From NCBI GenBank assembly GCA_009746045.1, contig RPFO01000117.1:1-64000 (forward strand): a stretch of 64,000 bases of DNA, written 5' to 3'. The notes under the pieces are model-generated. The model was not told where the DNA came from. It made no database searches and worked only from the letters and a program-made list of their open reading frames with translations. Shown here one piece after another: positions 45,501 to 56,764 of the stretch. Both the position numbers and the translations under genes were made by a program. This DNA comes from Mesostigma viride (taxonomy: Eukaryota > Streptophyta > Mesostigmatophyceae > Mesostigmatales > Mesostigmataceae). Numbering within the stretch: the stretch's first letter is position 1; each line of letters opens with the position of its first letter.

Positions 45501-48500
45501 GAGTGCAGCTGCCCCAAGCGTGCGCGGTGTGTGTACATGTGTGTGCAGTTGCCCCTTGCGTGCGCGGTGGATGTACGTGTGTGTGCATGCCGGCAATTGC
45601 GTGCATGGTGTGTGTACGTGTGTGTGCAGCCGCCCCTTGCGTGCGCGGTGTGTGTACGTGTGTGTGCACTCGCCCCTTGCGTGCGCGGTGGATGTACATG
45701 TGTGTGCAGCCGCCCCTTGCGTGCATGGTGTATGTACATGTGCTTGCACTCGCCCCTTGCGTGCGCGGTGGATGTACATGTGTGTGCAGCCGAACCTTGC
45801 GTGCATGGTGTGTGTACCTGTGCGTGAAGTCGCTCCTTGCGTGCATGGTGTGTGTACGTGTGTGTGCAGCCGCCCCTTGCGTGCATGGTGTATGTACATG
45901 TGAGTGCCGTTGCCCCTTGCGTGCGCGGTGTATGTACGTGTGTGTGCAGCCGTCCCTTAATTGCGTGCGCGGTGTGTGTACGTGTGTGTGCAGCCGCCCC
46001 TTGCGTGCATGGTGAGTGTACCTGTGCGTGAAGTCGCTCCTTGCGTGCATGGTGTGTGTACGTGTGTGTGCAGCCGCCCCTTGCATGCATGGTGTATGTA
46101 CATGTGAGTGCCGTTGCCCCAAGCGTGCATTGTGTGTGTAAGTGTGTGTGCAGCCGGCCCTTGCGTGCGCGGTGGATGTACGTGTGTGCGCACTCGCCCC
46201 TTGCGTGCGCGGTGTATGTACGTGTGTGTGCAGCCGCCCCTTGCGTGCGCGGTGTATGTACATGTGTGTGCATCCTTGTCCTTGCGTGCATGGTGTATGT
46301 ACATGTGAGTGCCGTCGCCCCAACCGTGCATTGTGTATGTACGTGTGTGTGCAGCCGCCCCTTGCGTGCATGGTGTGTGTACATGTGTGTGCATCCTTGT
46401 CCTTGCGTGCATGGTGTATGTACATGTGTTTGCACTCGCCCCTTGCGTGCGCGGTGTGTGTACGTGTGTGTGCAGCCGCCCCTTGCGTGCATGGTGTGTG
46501 TACATGTGTGTGCATCCTTGTCCTTGCGTGCATGGTGTGTGTACATGTGTGTGCAGCCGCCCCTTGCGTGCGCGGTGGATGTACATGTGCGGGCAGTTGC
46601 CCCTTGCGTGCGCGGTGTATGTACATGTGTTTGCACTCGCCCCTTGCGTGCGCGGTGTATGTACATGTGTGTGCAGCCGCCCCTTGCGTGCATGGTGTAT
46701 GTACATGTGCTTGCACTGGCCCCGTGCGTGCGCGGTGTATGTACGTGTGTGTGCAGCCGCCCCTTGCGTGCGCGGTGTATGTACGTGCGTGTGCAGCCGC
46801 CCCTTGCGTGCGCGGTGTATGTACATGTGTGTGCATCCTTGTCCTTGCGTGCGCGGTGTATGTACATGTGTTTGCACTCGCCCCTTGCGTGCGCGGTGGA
46901 TGTACATGTGTGTGCAGCCGCCCCTTGCGTGCATGGTTTATGTACATGTGTGTGCAGTCGCCGGCCCCGTGCGTGCGCAGTGGATGTACGTGTGTGTGCA
47001 GCCGCCCCGTGCGTGCATGGTGTGTGTACGTGTGTGTGCAGCAGCCCCTTGCGTGCGCGGTGTATGTACGTTTCTGTGCATGCCGGCCCTTGCGTGCATG
47101 GTGTATGTACATGTGCTTGCACTGGCCCCTTGCGTGCGCGGTGTATGTACGTGTGTGTGCAGCCCCCCTTGCGTGCGCGGTGTATGTACGTGTGTGCGCA
47201 CTCGCCCCTTGCGTGCGCGGTGTATGTACGTGTGTGTGCAGCCGCCCCTTGCGTGCGCGGTGTATGTACATGTGTGTGCAGCCGCCCCTTGCGTGTGCGG
47301 TGGATGTACATGTGCGGGCAGTTGCCCCTTGCGTGCGCGGTGTATGTACATGTGTTTGCACTCGCCCCTTGCGTGCGCGGTGTATGTACATGTGTGTGCA
47401 GCCGCCCCTTGCGTGCATGGTGTATGTACATGTGCTTGCACTGGCCCCGTGCGTGCGCGGTGTATGTACATGTGTGTGCAGCCGCCCCTTGCGTGCATGG
47501 TGTATGTACATGTGCTTGCACTGGCCCCGTGCGTGCGCGGTGTATGTACGTGTGTGTGCAGCCGCCCCTTGCGTGCGCGGTGTATGTACGTGTGTGCGCA
47601 CTCGCCCCTTGCGTGCGCGGTGTATGTACGTGTGTGTGCAGCCGCCCCTTGCGTGCGCGGTGTATGTACATATGTGTGCATCCTTGTCCTTGCGTGCGCG
47701 GTGTATGTACATGTGTTTGCACTCGCCCCTTGCGTGCGCGGTGTATGTACATGTGTGTGCAGCCGCCCCTTGCGTGCATGGTTTATGTACATGTGTGTGC
47801 AGTCGCCCCGTGCTCGCGCAGTGTATGTACGTGTGTGTGCAGCCGGCCCTTGCGTGCTTTGTGTGTGTACATGTGTGTGAATCCTTGTCCTTGCGTGCAT
47901 GGTGTGTGTACGTGTGTGTGCAGCCGCCCCTTGCGTGCATGGTGGATGTACATGTGAGTGCCGTTGCCCCTTGCGTGCGCGGTGTATGTACGTGTGTGTG
48001 CAGCCGTCCCTTAATTGCGTGCGCGGTGTGTGTACGTGTGTGTGCACTCGCCCCTTGCGTGCGCGGTGTATGTACGTGTGTGCAGCCGCCCCTTGCGTGC
48101 GCGGTGTATGCCAGTGTGTGTGCATGCCGGCCCTTGCGTGCAAGGTGGTGTGTAAGTGTGTGTGCAGCCCCTTGCGTGCATGGTGTATGTACGTGTGTGT
48201 GCAGCCGGCCCTTGCGTGCATGGTGTGTGTACATGTGAGTGCAGCCGTCCCTTCCGTGCATGGTGTGTGTACGTGTGTGTGCAGTTGCCCCTTGCGTGCG
48301 CAGTGTATGTACGTGTGTGTGCATGCCGGCCCTTGCGTGCATGGTGTGTGTACGTGTGTGTGCAGTTGCCCCTTGCATGCGCGGTGTATGTACATGTGAG
48401 TGCAGCCGCCCAAGAGTATGTACATGTGAGTGCCGTCGCCCCTAATTGCGTGCATTGTGTGTGTAAGTGTGTGTGCAGCAGCCCCTTGCGTGCGCGGTGT

Positions 48501-51500
48501 ATGTACGTGTGTGTGCAGCCGCCCCTTGCGTGCATGGTGTATGTACATGTGAGTGCCGTTGCCCCTTGCGTGCGCGGTGTATGTACGTGTGTGTGCAGCC
48601 GTCCCTTAATTGCGTGCGCGGTGGATGTACATGTGCGGGCAGTTGCCCCTTGCGTGCGCGGTGTATGTACGTGTGTGTGCAGCCGTCCCTTGCGTGCGCG
48701 GTGTATGTACGTGTGTGTGCAGCCGCCCCTTGCGTGCATGGTGAGTGTAAGTGTGTGTGCAGCAGCCCCTTGCGTGCGCAGTGTATGTACGTGTGTGTGC
48801 AGCCGCCCCTTGCGTGCGCGGTGTGTGTATACTGTGTGTGCATGCCGGCCCTTGCGTGCATGGTGTGTGTACGTGTGTGTGCAGTTGCCCCTTGCATGCG
48901 CGGTGTATGTACATGTGAGTGCAGCCGCCCAAGAGTATGTACATGTGAGTGCCGTCGCCCCTAATTGCGTGCATTGTGTGTGTAAGTGTGTGTGCAGCAG
49001 CCCCTTGCGTGCGCGGTGTATGTACGTGTGTGTGCAGCCGCCCCTTGCGTGCATGGTGTATGTACATGTGAGTGCCGTTGCCCCTTGCGTGCGCGGTGTA
49101 TGTACGTGTGTGTGCAGCCGTCCCTTAATTGCGTGCGCGGTGGATGTACATGTGCGGGCAGTTGCCCCTTGCGTGCGCGGTGTATGTACGTGTGTGTGCA
49201 GCCGCCCCTTGCGTGCATGGTGAGTGTAAGTGTGTGTGCAGCAGCCCCTTGCGTGCGCAGTGTATGTACGTGTGTGTGCAGCCGCCCCTTGCGTGCGCGG
49301 TGTGTGTATACTGTGTGTGCATGCCGGCCCTTGCGTGCATGGTGTGTGTACGTGTGTGTGCAGCCGCCCCTTACATGGGCGGTGTATGTACGTGTGTGTG
49401 CATGCCGGCCCTTGCGTGCGCGGTGTATGTACGTGTTAATGCAGCCGCCCCTTGCGTGCGCAGTGTATGTCCATGTGTGGGCAGTTTCCCCTTGCGTGCG
49501 CGGTGTATGTACGTGTGTGTGCAGCCGGCCCTTGCGTGCGCGGTGTGTGTACATGTGTGTGCAGTTGCCCCTTGCGTGCGCGGTGTATGTAAGTGTGTGT
49601 GCAGCCGGCCCTTGCGTGCGCGGTGTGTGTACATGTGAGTGCAGCTGCCCCAAGCGTGCGCGGTGTGTGTACATGTGTGTGCAGTTGCCCCTTGCGTGCG
49701 CGGTGGATGTACGTGTGTGTGCATGCCGGCAATTGCGTGCATGGTGTGTGTACGTGTGTGTGCAGCCGCCCCTTGCGTGCGCGGTGTGTGTACGTGTGTG
49801 TGCACTCGCCCCTTGCGTGCGCGGTGGATGTACATGTGTGTGCAGCCGCCCCTTGCGTGCATGGTGTATGTACGTGTGTGTGCAGCCGCCCCTTGCGTGC
49901 GCGGTGTATGTACGTGTTAATGCAGCCGCCCCTTCCGTGCGCAGTGTATGTCCATGTGTGGACAGTTTCCCCTTAATTGCGTGCGCGGTGTATGTACGTG
50001 TGTGTGCAGCCGCCCCTTGCGTGCGCGGTGTATGTACGTGTGTGCAGCCGCCCCTTGCGTGGGCGGTGTATGCCATGCAGTGTGTGTGCATGCCGGCCCT
50101 TGCGTGCAAGGTGTGTGTAAGTGTGTGTGCAGCCCCTTGCGTGCATGGTGTATGTACGTGTGTGTGCAGCTGCCCCTTGCGTGCGCGGTGTGTGTACGTG
50201 TGTGTGCAGCCGCCCCTTGCGTGCGCGGTGTATGTACGTGTGTGTGCAGCCGGCCCTTGCGTGCATGGTGTGTGTACGTGTGTGTGCAGCCGGCCCTTGC
50301 GTGCGCGGTGGATGTACATGGGTGTGCAGTCGCCCCTTGCGTGCGCGGTGTAGGTACGTATGTGTGCAGCCGCCCCTTGCGTGCGCGGTGTATGTACGTG
50401 TGTGTGCAGCCGCCCCGTGGTTGCGCGGTGTATGTACATGTGTGTGCAGTTGCCCCTTGCGTGCGCGGTGTATGTACGTGTGTGTGCAGCCGCCCCTTGC
50501 GTGCGCGGTGTAGGTACGTGTGTGTGCAGCCGCCCCAAGCGTGCGCGGTGTGTGTACATGTGTGTGCAGTTGCCCCTTGCGTGCGCGGTGTGTGTACGTG
50601 TGTGTGCAGCCGCCCCTTGCGTGCGCGGTGTATGTACGTGTGTGTGCAGTTGCCCCTTGCGTGCGCGGTGGATGTACGTGTGTGTGCAGCCGGCCCTTGC
50701 GTGTGCGGTGTGTGTACATGTGAGTGCAGCTGCCCCAAGCGTGCGCGGTGTGTGTACATGTGTGTGCAGCTGCCCCTTGCGTGCGCGGTGGATGTACGTG
50801 TGTGTGCAGCCGCCCCTTGCGTGCGCGGTGTAGGTACGTGTGTGTGCAGCCGCCCCAAGCGTGCGCGGTGTGTGTACGTGTGTGTGCAGTTGCCCCTTGC
50901 GTGCGCGGTGTGTGTACATGTGTGTGCAGTTGCCCCTTGCGTGCGCGGTGTGTGTACATGTGTGTGCAGTTGCCCCTTGCGTGCGCGGTGGTTGTACGTG
51001 TGTGTGCATGCCGGCAATTGCGTGCATGGTGTGTGTACGTGTGTGTGCAGCCGCCCCTTGCGTGCGCGGTGTGTGTACGTGTGTGTGCATGCCGGCAATT
51101 GCGTGCATGGTGTGTGTACGTGTGTGTGCAGCCGCCCCTTGCGTGCGCGGTGTGTGTACGTGTGTGTGCACTCGCCCCTTGCGTGCGCGGTGGATGTACA
51201 GGTGTGTGCAGCCGCCCCTTGCGTGCATGGTGTATGTACATGTGTGTGCAGCCGCCCCTTGCGTGCGCGGTGGATGTACATGTGTGTGCAGCCGAACCTT
51301 GCGTGCATGGTGTGTGTACCTGTGCGTGAAGTCGCTCCTTGCGTGCATGGTGTGTGTACGTGTGTGTGCAGCCGCCCCTTGCGTGCATGGTGTATGTACA
51401 TGTGAGTGCCGTTGCCCCTTGCGTGCGCGGTGTATGTACGTGTGTGTGCAGCCGTCCCTTAATTGCGTGCGCGGTGTGTGTACGTGTGTGTGCACTCGCC

Positions 51501-53388
51501 CCTTGCGTGCGCGGTGTATGTACGTGTGTGCAGCCGCCCCTTGCGTGCGCGGTGTATGCCAGTGTGTGTGCATGCCGGCCCTTGCGTGCAAGGTGTGTGT
51601 AAGTGTGTGTGCAGCCCCTTGCGTGCATGGTGTATGTACGTGTGTGTGCAGCTGCCCCTTGCGTGCGCGGTGTGTGTACGTGTGTGTGCAGCCGCCCCGT
51701 GGTTGCGCGGTGTATGTACATGTGTGTGCAGTTGCCCCTTGCGTGCGCGGTGTATGTACGTGTGTGTGCAGCCGCCCCTTGCGTGCGCGGTGTAGGTACG
51801 TGTGTGTGCAGCCGCCCCAAGCGTGCGCGGTGTGTGTACATGTGTGTGCAGTTGCCCCTTGCGTGCGCGGTGTATGTACGTGTGTGTGCAGCCGCCCCGT
51901 GGTTGCGCGGTGTATGTACATGTGTGTGCAGTTGCCCCTTGCGTGCGCGGTGTATGTACGTGTGTGTGCAGCCGCCCCTTGCGTGCGCGGTGTAGGTACG
52001 TGTGTGTGCAGCCGCCCCAAGCGTGCGCGGTGTGTGTACATGTGTGTGCAGTTGCCCCTTGCGTGCGCGGTGTGTGTACGTGTGTGTGCAGCCGCCCCTT
52101 GCGTGCGCGGTGGATGTACGTGTGTGTGCAGTTGCCCCTTGCGTGCGCGGTGGTTTTTCGTGTGTGTGCAGCCGGCCCTTGCGTGCGCGGTGTGTGTACA
52201 TGTGAGTGCAGCTGCCCCAAGCGTGCGCGGTGTGTGTACATGTGTGTGCAGTTGCCCCTTGCGTGCGCGGTGGATGTACGTGTGTGTGCAGCCGCCCCTT
52301 GCGTGCGCGGTGGATGTACGTGTGTGTGCAGCCGCCCCAAGCGTGCGCGGTGTGTGTACGTGTGTGTGCAGTTGCCCCTTGCGTGCGCGGTGTGTGTACA
52401 TGTGTGTGCAGTTGCCCCTTGCGTGCGCGGTGTATGTACATGTGTGTGCAGTTGCCCCTTGCGTGCGCGGTGTATGTACGTGTGTGTGCAGCCGCCCCTT
52501 GCGTGCGCGGTGTAGGTACGTGTGTGTGCAGCCGCCCCAAGCGTGCGCGGTGTGTGTACATGTGTGTGCAGTTGCCCCTTGCGTGCGCGGTGTGTGTACG
52601 TGTGTGTGCAGCCGCCCCTTGCGTGCGCGGTGGATGTACGTGTGTGTGCAGTTGCCCCTTGCGTGCGCGGTGGATGTACGTGTGTGTGCAGCCGCCCCTT
52701 GCGTGCGCGGTGTGTGTACATGTGAGTGCAGCTGCCCCAAGCGTGCGCGGTGTGTGTACATGTGTGTGCAGTTGCCCCTTGCGTGCGCGGTGGATGTACG
52801 TGTGTGTGCAGCCGCCCCTTGCGTGCGCGGTGTAGGTACGTGTGTGTGCAGCCGCCCCAAGCGTGCGCGGTGTGTGTACGTGTGTGTGCAGTTGCCCCTT
52901 GCGTGCGCGGTGTGTGTACATGTGTGTGCAGTTGCCCCTTGCGTGCGCGGTGTATGTACGTGTGTGTGCAGCCGGCCCTTGCGTGCGCGGTGGATGTACG
53001 TGTGTGTGCAGCCGGCCCTTGCGTGCATGGTGTGTGTACGTGTGTGTGCAGCCGGCCCTTGCGTGCGCGGTGTATGTACGTGTGTGTGCAGCCGCCCCTT
53101 GTGTGCGCGGTGTAGGTACGTGTGTGTGCAGCCGCCCCAAGCGTGCGCGGTGTGTGTACATGTGAGTGCAGCTGCCCCAAGCGTGCGCGGTGTATGTACG
53201 TGTGTGTGCAGCCGCCCCGTGGTTGCGCGGTGTATGTACATGTGTGTGCAGTTGCCCCTTGCGTGCGCGGTGTATGTACGTGTGTGTGCAGCCGCCCCTT
53301 GCGTGCGCGGTGTATGTACGTGTGTGTGCAGCCGCCCCTTGCGTGCGCGGTGTAGGTACGTGTGTGTGCAGCCGCCCCAAGCGTGCGC
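42544..53388. repeat. 40-bp satellite, block 3
   Basis: Same monomer. Variant order shows this block is a long copy of block 2: landmarks lie 28,579 bp (for example 17248 to 45827) or 28,663 bp (for example 19885 to 48548, 20323 to 48986) to the right of their counterparts. Offset changes between landmarks occur in about monomer-sized steps. 46309-48770 is the third copy of the segment also at 5455 and 17730. At 44915 one monomer is damaged (CCCCTTCAGGCGCGG). The block ends with TGCGC (53384-53388), the target duplication of the next palindrome. Confidence 0.95.
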
Positions 53389-53508
53389 AGTTACGTTAAA
53401 TAGTGCCGAATTAACTTGGGTGCTCGGAAGTGGTTATTCCGGGCAAAATAGTGTTACGGACCGATTTGCCTCAGGCGGCAAAAGGTTCCGGCACTATTTA
53501 ACGTAACT
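53389..53508. mobile_element. H1 palindrome with internal deletion
   Basis: A 120-bp element flanked by TGCGC at 53384-53388 and 53509-53513, a clean 5-bp target duplication. It keeps the first 19 or so bases (AGTTACGTTAAATAGTGCC) and the whole right arm; most of the left arm is gone, with the 4-base string GCCG at both edges of the lost segment. Removing one target copy and the element restores an unbroken satellite monomer. Confidence 0.92.
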
Positions 53509-53862
53509 TGCGCGGTGTGTGTACGTGTGTGTGCATGCGGGCAATTGCGTGCATGGTGTGTGTACGTGTGTGTGCAGCCGCCCCTTGCGTGCGCGGTGTG
53601 TGTACGTGTGTGTGCACTCGCCCCTTGCGTGCGCGGTGGATGTACAGGTGTGTGCAGCCGCCCCTTGCGTGCATGGTGTATGTACATGTGTGTGCAGCCG
53701 CCCCTTGCGTGCGCGGTGGATGTACATGTGTGTGCACCCGAACCTTGCGTGCATGGTGTGTGTACCTGTGCGTGAAGTCGCTCCTTGCGTGCATGGTGTG
53801 TGTACGTGTGTGTGCAGCCGCCCCTTGCGTGCATGGTGTATGTACATGTGAGTGCCGTTGCC
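53509..53862. repeat. 40-bp satellite, block 4
   Basis: About nine monomers between two palindromes. Includes the ACATGTGTGTGCACCC variant and the TACCTGTGCGTGAAGTCGCT variant, which also occurs in blocks 1, 2 and 3. Confidence 0.95.
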
Positions 53863-54068
53863 AGTTACGTTAAATAGTGCCGGAACCTTTTGCCGCCTGA
53901 GGCAAATCGGTCCGTAACACTATTTTGCCCGGAATAACCACTTCCGAGCACCCAAGTTAATTCGGCCGAATTAACTTGGGTGCTCGGAAGTGGTTATTCC
54001 GGGCAAAATAGTGTTACGGACCGATTTGCCTCAGGCGGCAAAAGGTTCCGGCACTATTTAACGTAACT
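53863..54068. mobile_element. Solo H1 palindrome (206 bp)
   Basis: A complete single palindrome with the target duplication TTGCC at 53858-53862 and 54069-54073. The empty site would read CCGTTGCCCCTTGCG, an ordinary satellite monomer. This is the clearest evidence that the palindrome itself is an insertion unit. Confidence 0.95.
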
Positions 54069-54100
54069 TTGCCCCTTGCGTGCGCGGTGTATGTACGTGT
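54069..54100. repeat. 40-bp satellite, short block 5
   Basis: Thirty-two bases of satellite between the solo H1 palindrome and the family 2 cluster; ends with CGTGT, the left target duplication of that cluster. Confidence 0.95.
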
Positions 54101-54314
54101 AGTTATTATAAATAGTGACGGAACCTTTTTGCCACTTGGGCAATTAGGTCCGTCACTATTTATCCGGCGAAAACCACTCGCCGGCATCTATTCCGCGTTA
54201 AGTTCACGTGAACGTGGCGCGGAATTGATGCCGGCGAGTGGTTTTCGCCGGATAAATAGTGACGGACCTAATTGCCCAAGTGGCAAAAAGGTTCCGTCAC
54301 TATTTATAATAACT
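54101..54314 (+). repeat. H2 near-palindrome, copy a
   Basis: 214 bp with ends AGTTATTATAAAT and ATTTATAATAACT. The arms match except for a few central mismatches (CTATTCCGCGTTAAG against CAATTCCGCGCCACG) around TTCACGTGAA. These mismatches let orientation be read. Confidence 0.93.
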
Positions 54315-54512
54315 AAAACGTCGTAGTGTGGGGGCCGATATCTATCGTACCGCTAATGCCTACTGCAGTACCGAATCTCGCCTTAACGATATTCCAACCG
54401 GGCATATTTTCCCTTCTGGCACTTTCGTTTGGCCTTCTGGTATCAATTCCTTCCGGTATTCGGAAATACCTGTGTCACCACAGGGATTCGAACCCCCGAC
54501 TTACGAGGTCTT
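54315..54512 (-). repeat. S2 spacer with tRNA 3'-half, copy a
   Basis: 198 bp with ends AAAACGTCGT and ACGAGGTCTT. On the minus strand, 54512-54473 reads as a tRNA 3' half: it begins in the anticodon loop (AAGACCTC), then a variable loop, GGTTCGAATCC, and acceptor strand ending GGTGACA. The other 158 bases are unique, and no tRNA 5' half matches that acceptor. Confidence 0.7.
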
Positions 54513-54726
54513 AGTTATTATAAATAGTGACGGAACCTTTTTGCCACTTGGGCAATTAGGTCCGTCACTATTTATCCGGCGAAAACCACTCGCCGGCATC
54601 TATTCCGCGTTAAGTTCACGTGAACGTGGCGCGGAATTGATGCCGGCGAGTGGTTTTCGCCGGATAAATAGTGACGGACCTAATTGCCCAAGTGGCAAAA
54701 AGGTTCCGTCACTATTTATAATAACT
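54513..54726 (+). repeat. H2 near-palindrome, copy b
   Basis: Identical in plan and orientation to copy a. Confidence 0.93.
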
Positions 54727-54924
54727 AAAACGTCGTAGTGTGGGGGCCGATATCTATCGTACCGCTAATGCCTACTGCAGTACCGAATCTCGCCTTAACG
54801 ATATTCCAACCGGGCATATTTTCCCTTCTGGCACTTTCGTTTGGCCTTCTGGTATCAATTCCTTCCGGTATTCGGAAATACCTGTGTCACCACAGGGATT
54901 CGAACCCCCGACTTACGAGGTCTT
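54727..54924 (-). repeat. S2 spacer with tRNA 3'-half, copy b
   Basis: Same sequence and orientation as copy a. The tRNA-like half is at 54924-54885. Confidence 0.7.
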
Positions 54925-55138
54925 AGTTATTATAAATAGTGACGGAACCTTTTTGCCACTTGGGCAATTAGGTCCGTCACTATTTATCCGGCGAAAACCA
55001 CTCGCCGGCATCTATTCCGCGTTAAGTTCACGTGAACGTGGCGCGGAATTGATGCCGGCGAGTGGTTTTCGCCGGATAAATAGTGACGGACCTAATTGCC
55101 CAAGTGGCAAAAAGGTTCCGTCACTATTTATAATAACT
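54925..55138 (+). repeat. H2 near-palindrome, copy c
   Basis: Same orientation as copies a and b. Flanked on both sides by the tRNA-half end of S2, so it is the centre of a larger inverted structure. Confidence 0.93.
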
Positions 55139-55336
55139 AAGACCTCGTAAGTCGGGGGTTCGAATCCCTGTGGTGACACAGGTATTTCCGAATACCGGAA
55201 GGAATTGATACCAGAAGGCCAAACGAAAGTGCCAGAAGGGAAAATATGCCCGGTTGGAATATCGTTAAGGCGAGATTCGGTACTGCAGTAGGCATTAGCG
55301 GTACGATAGATATCGGCCCCCACACTACGACGTTTT
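55139..55336 (+). repeat. S2 spacer with tRNA 3'-half, copy c (inverted)
   Basis: Reverse complement of copies a and b. The tRNA-like half reads forward at 55139-55178. Confidence 0.7.
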
Positions 55337-55550
55337 AGTTATTATAAATAGTGACGGAACCTTTTTGCCACTTGGGCAATTAGGTCCGTCACTATTTATC
55401 CGGCGAAAACCACTCGCCGGCATCAATTCCGCGCCACGTTCACGTGAACTTAACGCGGAATAGATGCCGGCGAGTGGTTTTCGCCGGATAAATAGTGACG
55501 GACCTAATTGCCCAAGTGGCAAAAAGGTTCCGTCACTATTTATAATAACT
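55337..55550 (-). repeat. H2 near-palindrome, copy d (inverted)
   Basis: The central mismatches are in reverse order compared with copies a-c, so this copy is inverted. It ends TAACT before the right CGTGT duplication. Confidence 0.93.
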
Positions 55551-56764
55551 CGTGTGTGTGCAGCCGTCCCTTAATTGCGTGCGCGGTGTGTGTACGTGTG
55601 TGTGCACTCGCCCCTTGCGTGCGCGGTGTATGTACGTGTGTGCAGCCGCCCCTTGCGTGCGCGGTGTATGCCAGTGTGTGTGCATGCCGGCCCTTGCGTG
55701 CAAGGTGTGTGTAAGTGTGTGTGCAGCCCCTTGCGTGCATGGTGTATGTACGTGTGTGTGCAGCTGCCCCTTGCGTGCGCGGTGTGTGTACGTGTGTGTG
55801 CAGCCGCCCCGTGGTTGCGCGGTGTATGTACATGTGTGTGCAGTTGCCCCTTGCGTGCGCGGTGTATGTACGTGTGTGTGCAGCCGCCCCTTGCGTGCGC
55901 GGTGTAGGTACGTGTGTGTGCAGCCGCCCCAAGCGTGCGCGGTGTGTGTACATGTGTGTGCAGTTGCCCCTTGCGTGCGCGGTGTATGTACGTGTGTGTG
56001 CAGCCGCCCCGTGGTTGCGCGGTGTATGTACATGTGTGTGCAGTTGCCCCTTGCGTGCGCGGTGTATGTACGTGTGTGTGCAGCCGCCCCTTGCGTGCGC
56101 GGTGTAGGTACGTGTGTGTGCAGCCGCCCCAAGCGTGCGCGGTGTGTGTACATGTGTGTGCAGTTGCCCCTTGCGTGCGCGGTGTGTGTACGTGTGTGTG
56201 CAGCCGCCCCTTGCGTGCGCGGTGGATGTACGTGTGTGTGCAGTTGCCCCTTGCGTGCGCGGTGGTTTTTCGTGTGTGTGCAGCCGGCCCTTGCGTGCGC
56301 GGTGTGTGTACATGTGAGTGCAGCTGCCCCAAGCGTGCGCGGTGTGTGTACATGTGTGTGCAGTTGCCCCTTGCGTGCGCGGTGGATGTACGTGTGTGTG
56401 CAGCCGCCCCTTGCGTGCGCGGTGGATGTACGTGTGTGTGCAGCCGCCCCAAGCGTGCGCGGTGTGTGTACGTGTGTGTGCAGTTGCCCCTTGCGTGCGC
56501 GGTGTGTGTACATGTGTGTGCAGTTGCCCCTTGCGTGCGCGGTGTATGTACATGTGTGTGCAGTTGCCCCTTGCGTGCGCGGTGTATGTACGTGTGTGTG
56601 CAGCCGCCCCTTGCGTGCGCGGTGTAGGTACGTGTGTGTGCAGCCGCCCCAAGCGTGCGCGGTGTGTGTACATGTGTGTGCAGTTGCCCCTTGCGTGCGC
56701 GGTGTGTGTACGTGTGTGTGCAGCCGCCCCTTGCGTGCGCGGTGGATGTACGTGTGTGTGCAGT
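55551..56764. repeat. 40-bp satellite, block 6
   Basis: About 30 monomers, matching 11362-12570 and 26820-28030 in variant order. It ends GCAGT (56760-56764) directly at the retroelement LTR. Confidence 0.95.

Larger units (their letters stand above)
54101..55550. mobile_element. Palindrome cluster, family 2 (H-S-H-S-H-S'-H')
   Basis: A compound insertion flanked by CGTGT at 54096-54100 and 55551-55555. Four 214-bp near-palindromes (H2) alternate with three 198-bp spacers (S2); the last spacer and last H2 are inverted. H2 shares its plan and many bases with H1 (AGTTA, TAAATAGTG, CGGAACCTTTT, GGTCCGT, CCACT), so the two are subfamilies of one element. No protein is encoded. Confidence 0.85.

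Noticed and set aside
54315-54738. Open frames of 62-136 codons repeated in the family 2 cluster
   Set aside because: They run across palindrome and spacer boundaries, recur only because the cluster is repeated, and show no protein motif.
5066-56764. CRISPR-like array
   Set aside because: Repeats are head-to-tail without unique spacers, the DNA is eukaryotic in character, and no cas-like genes are present.
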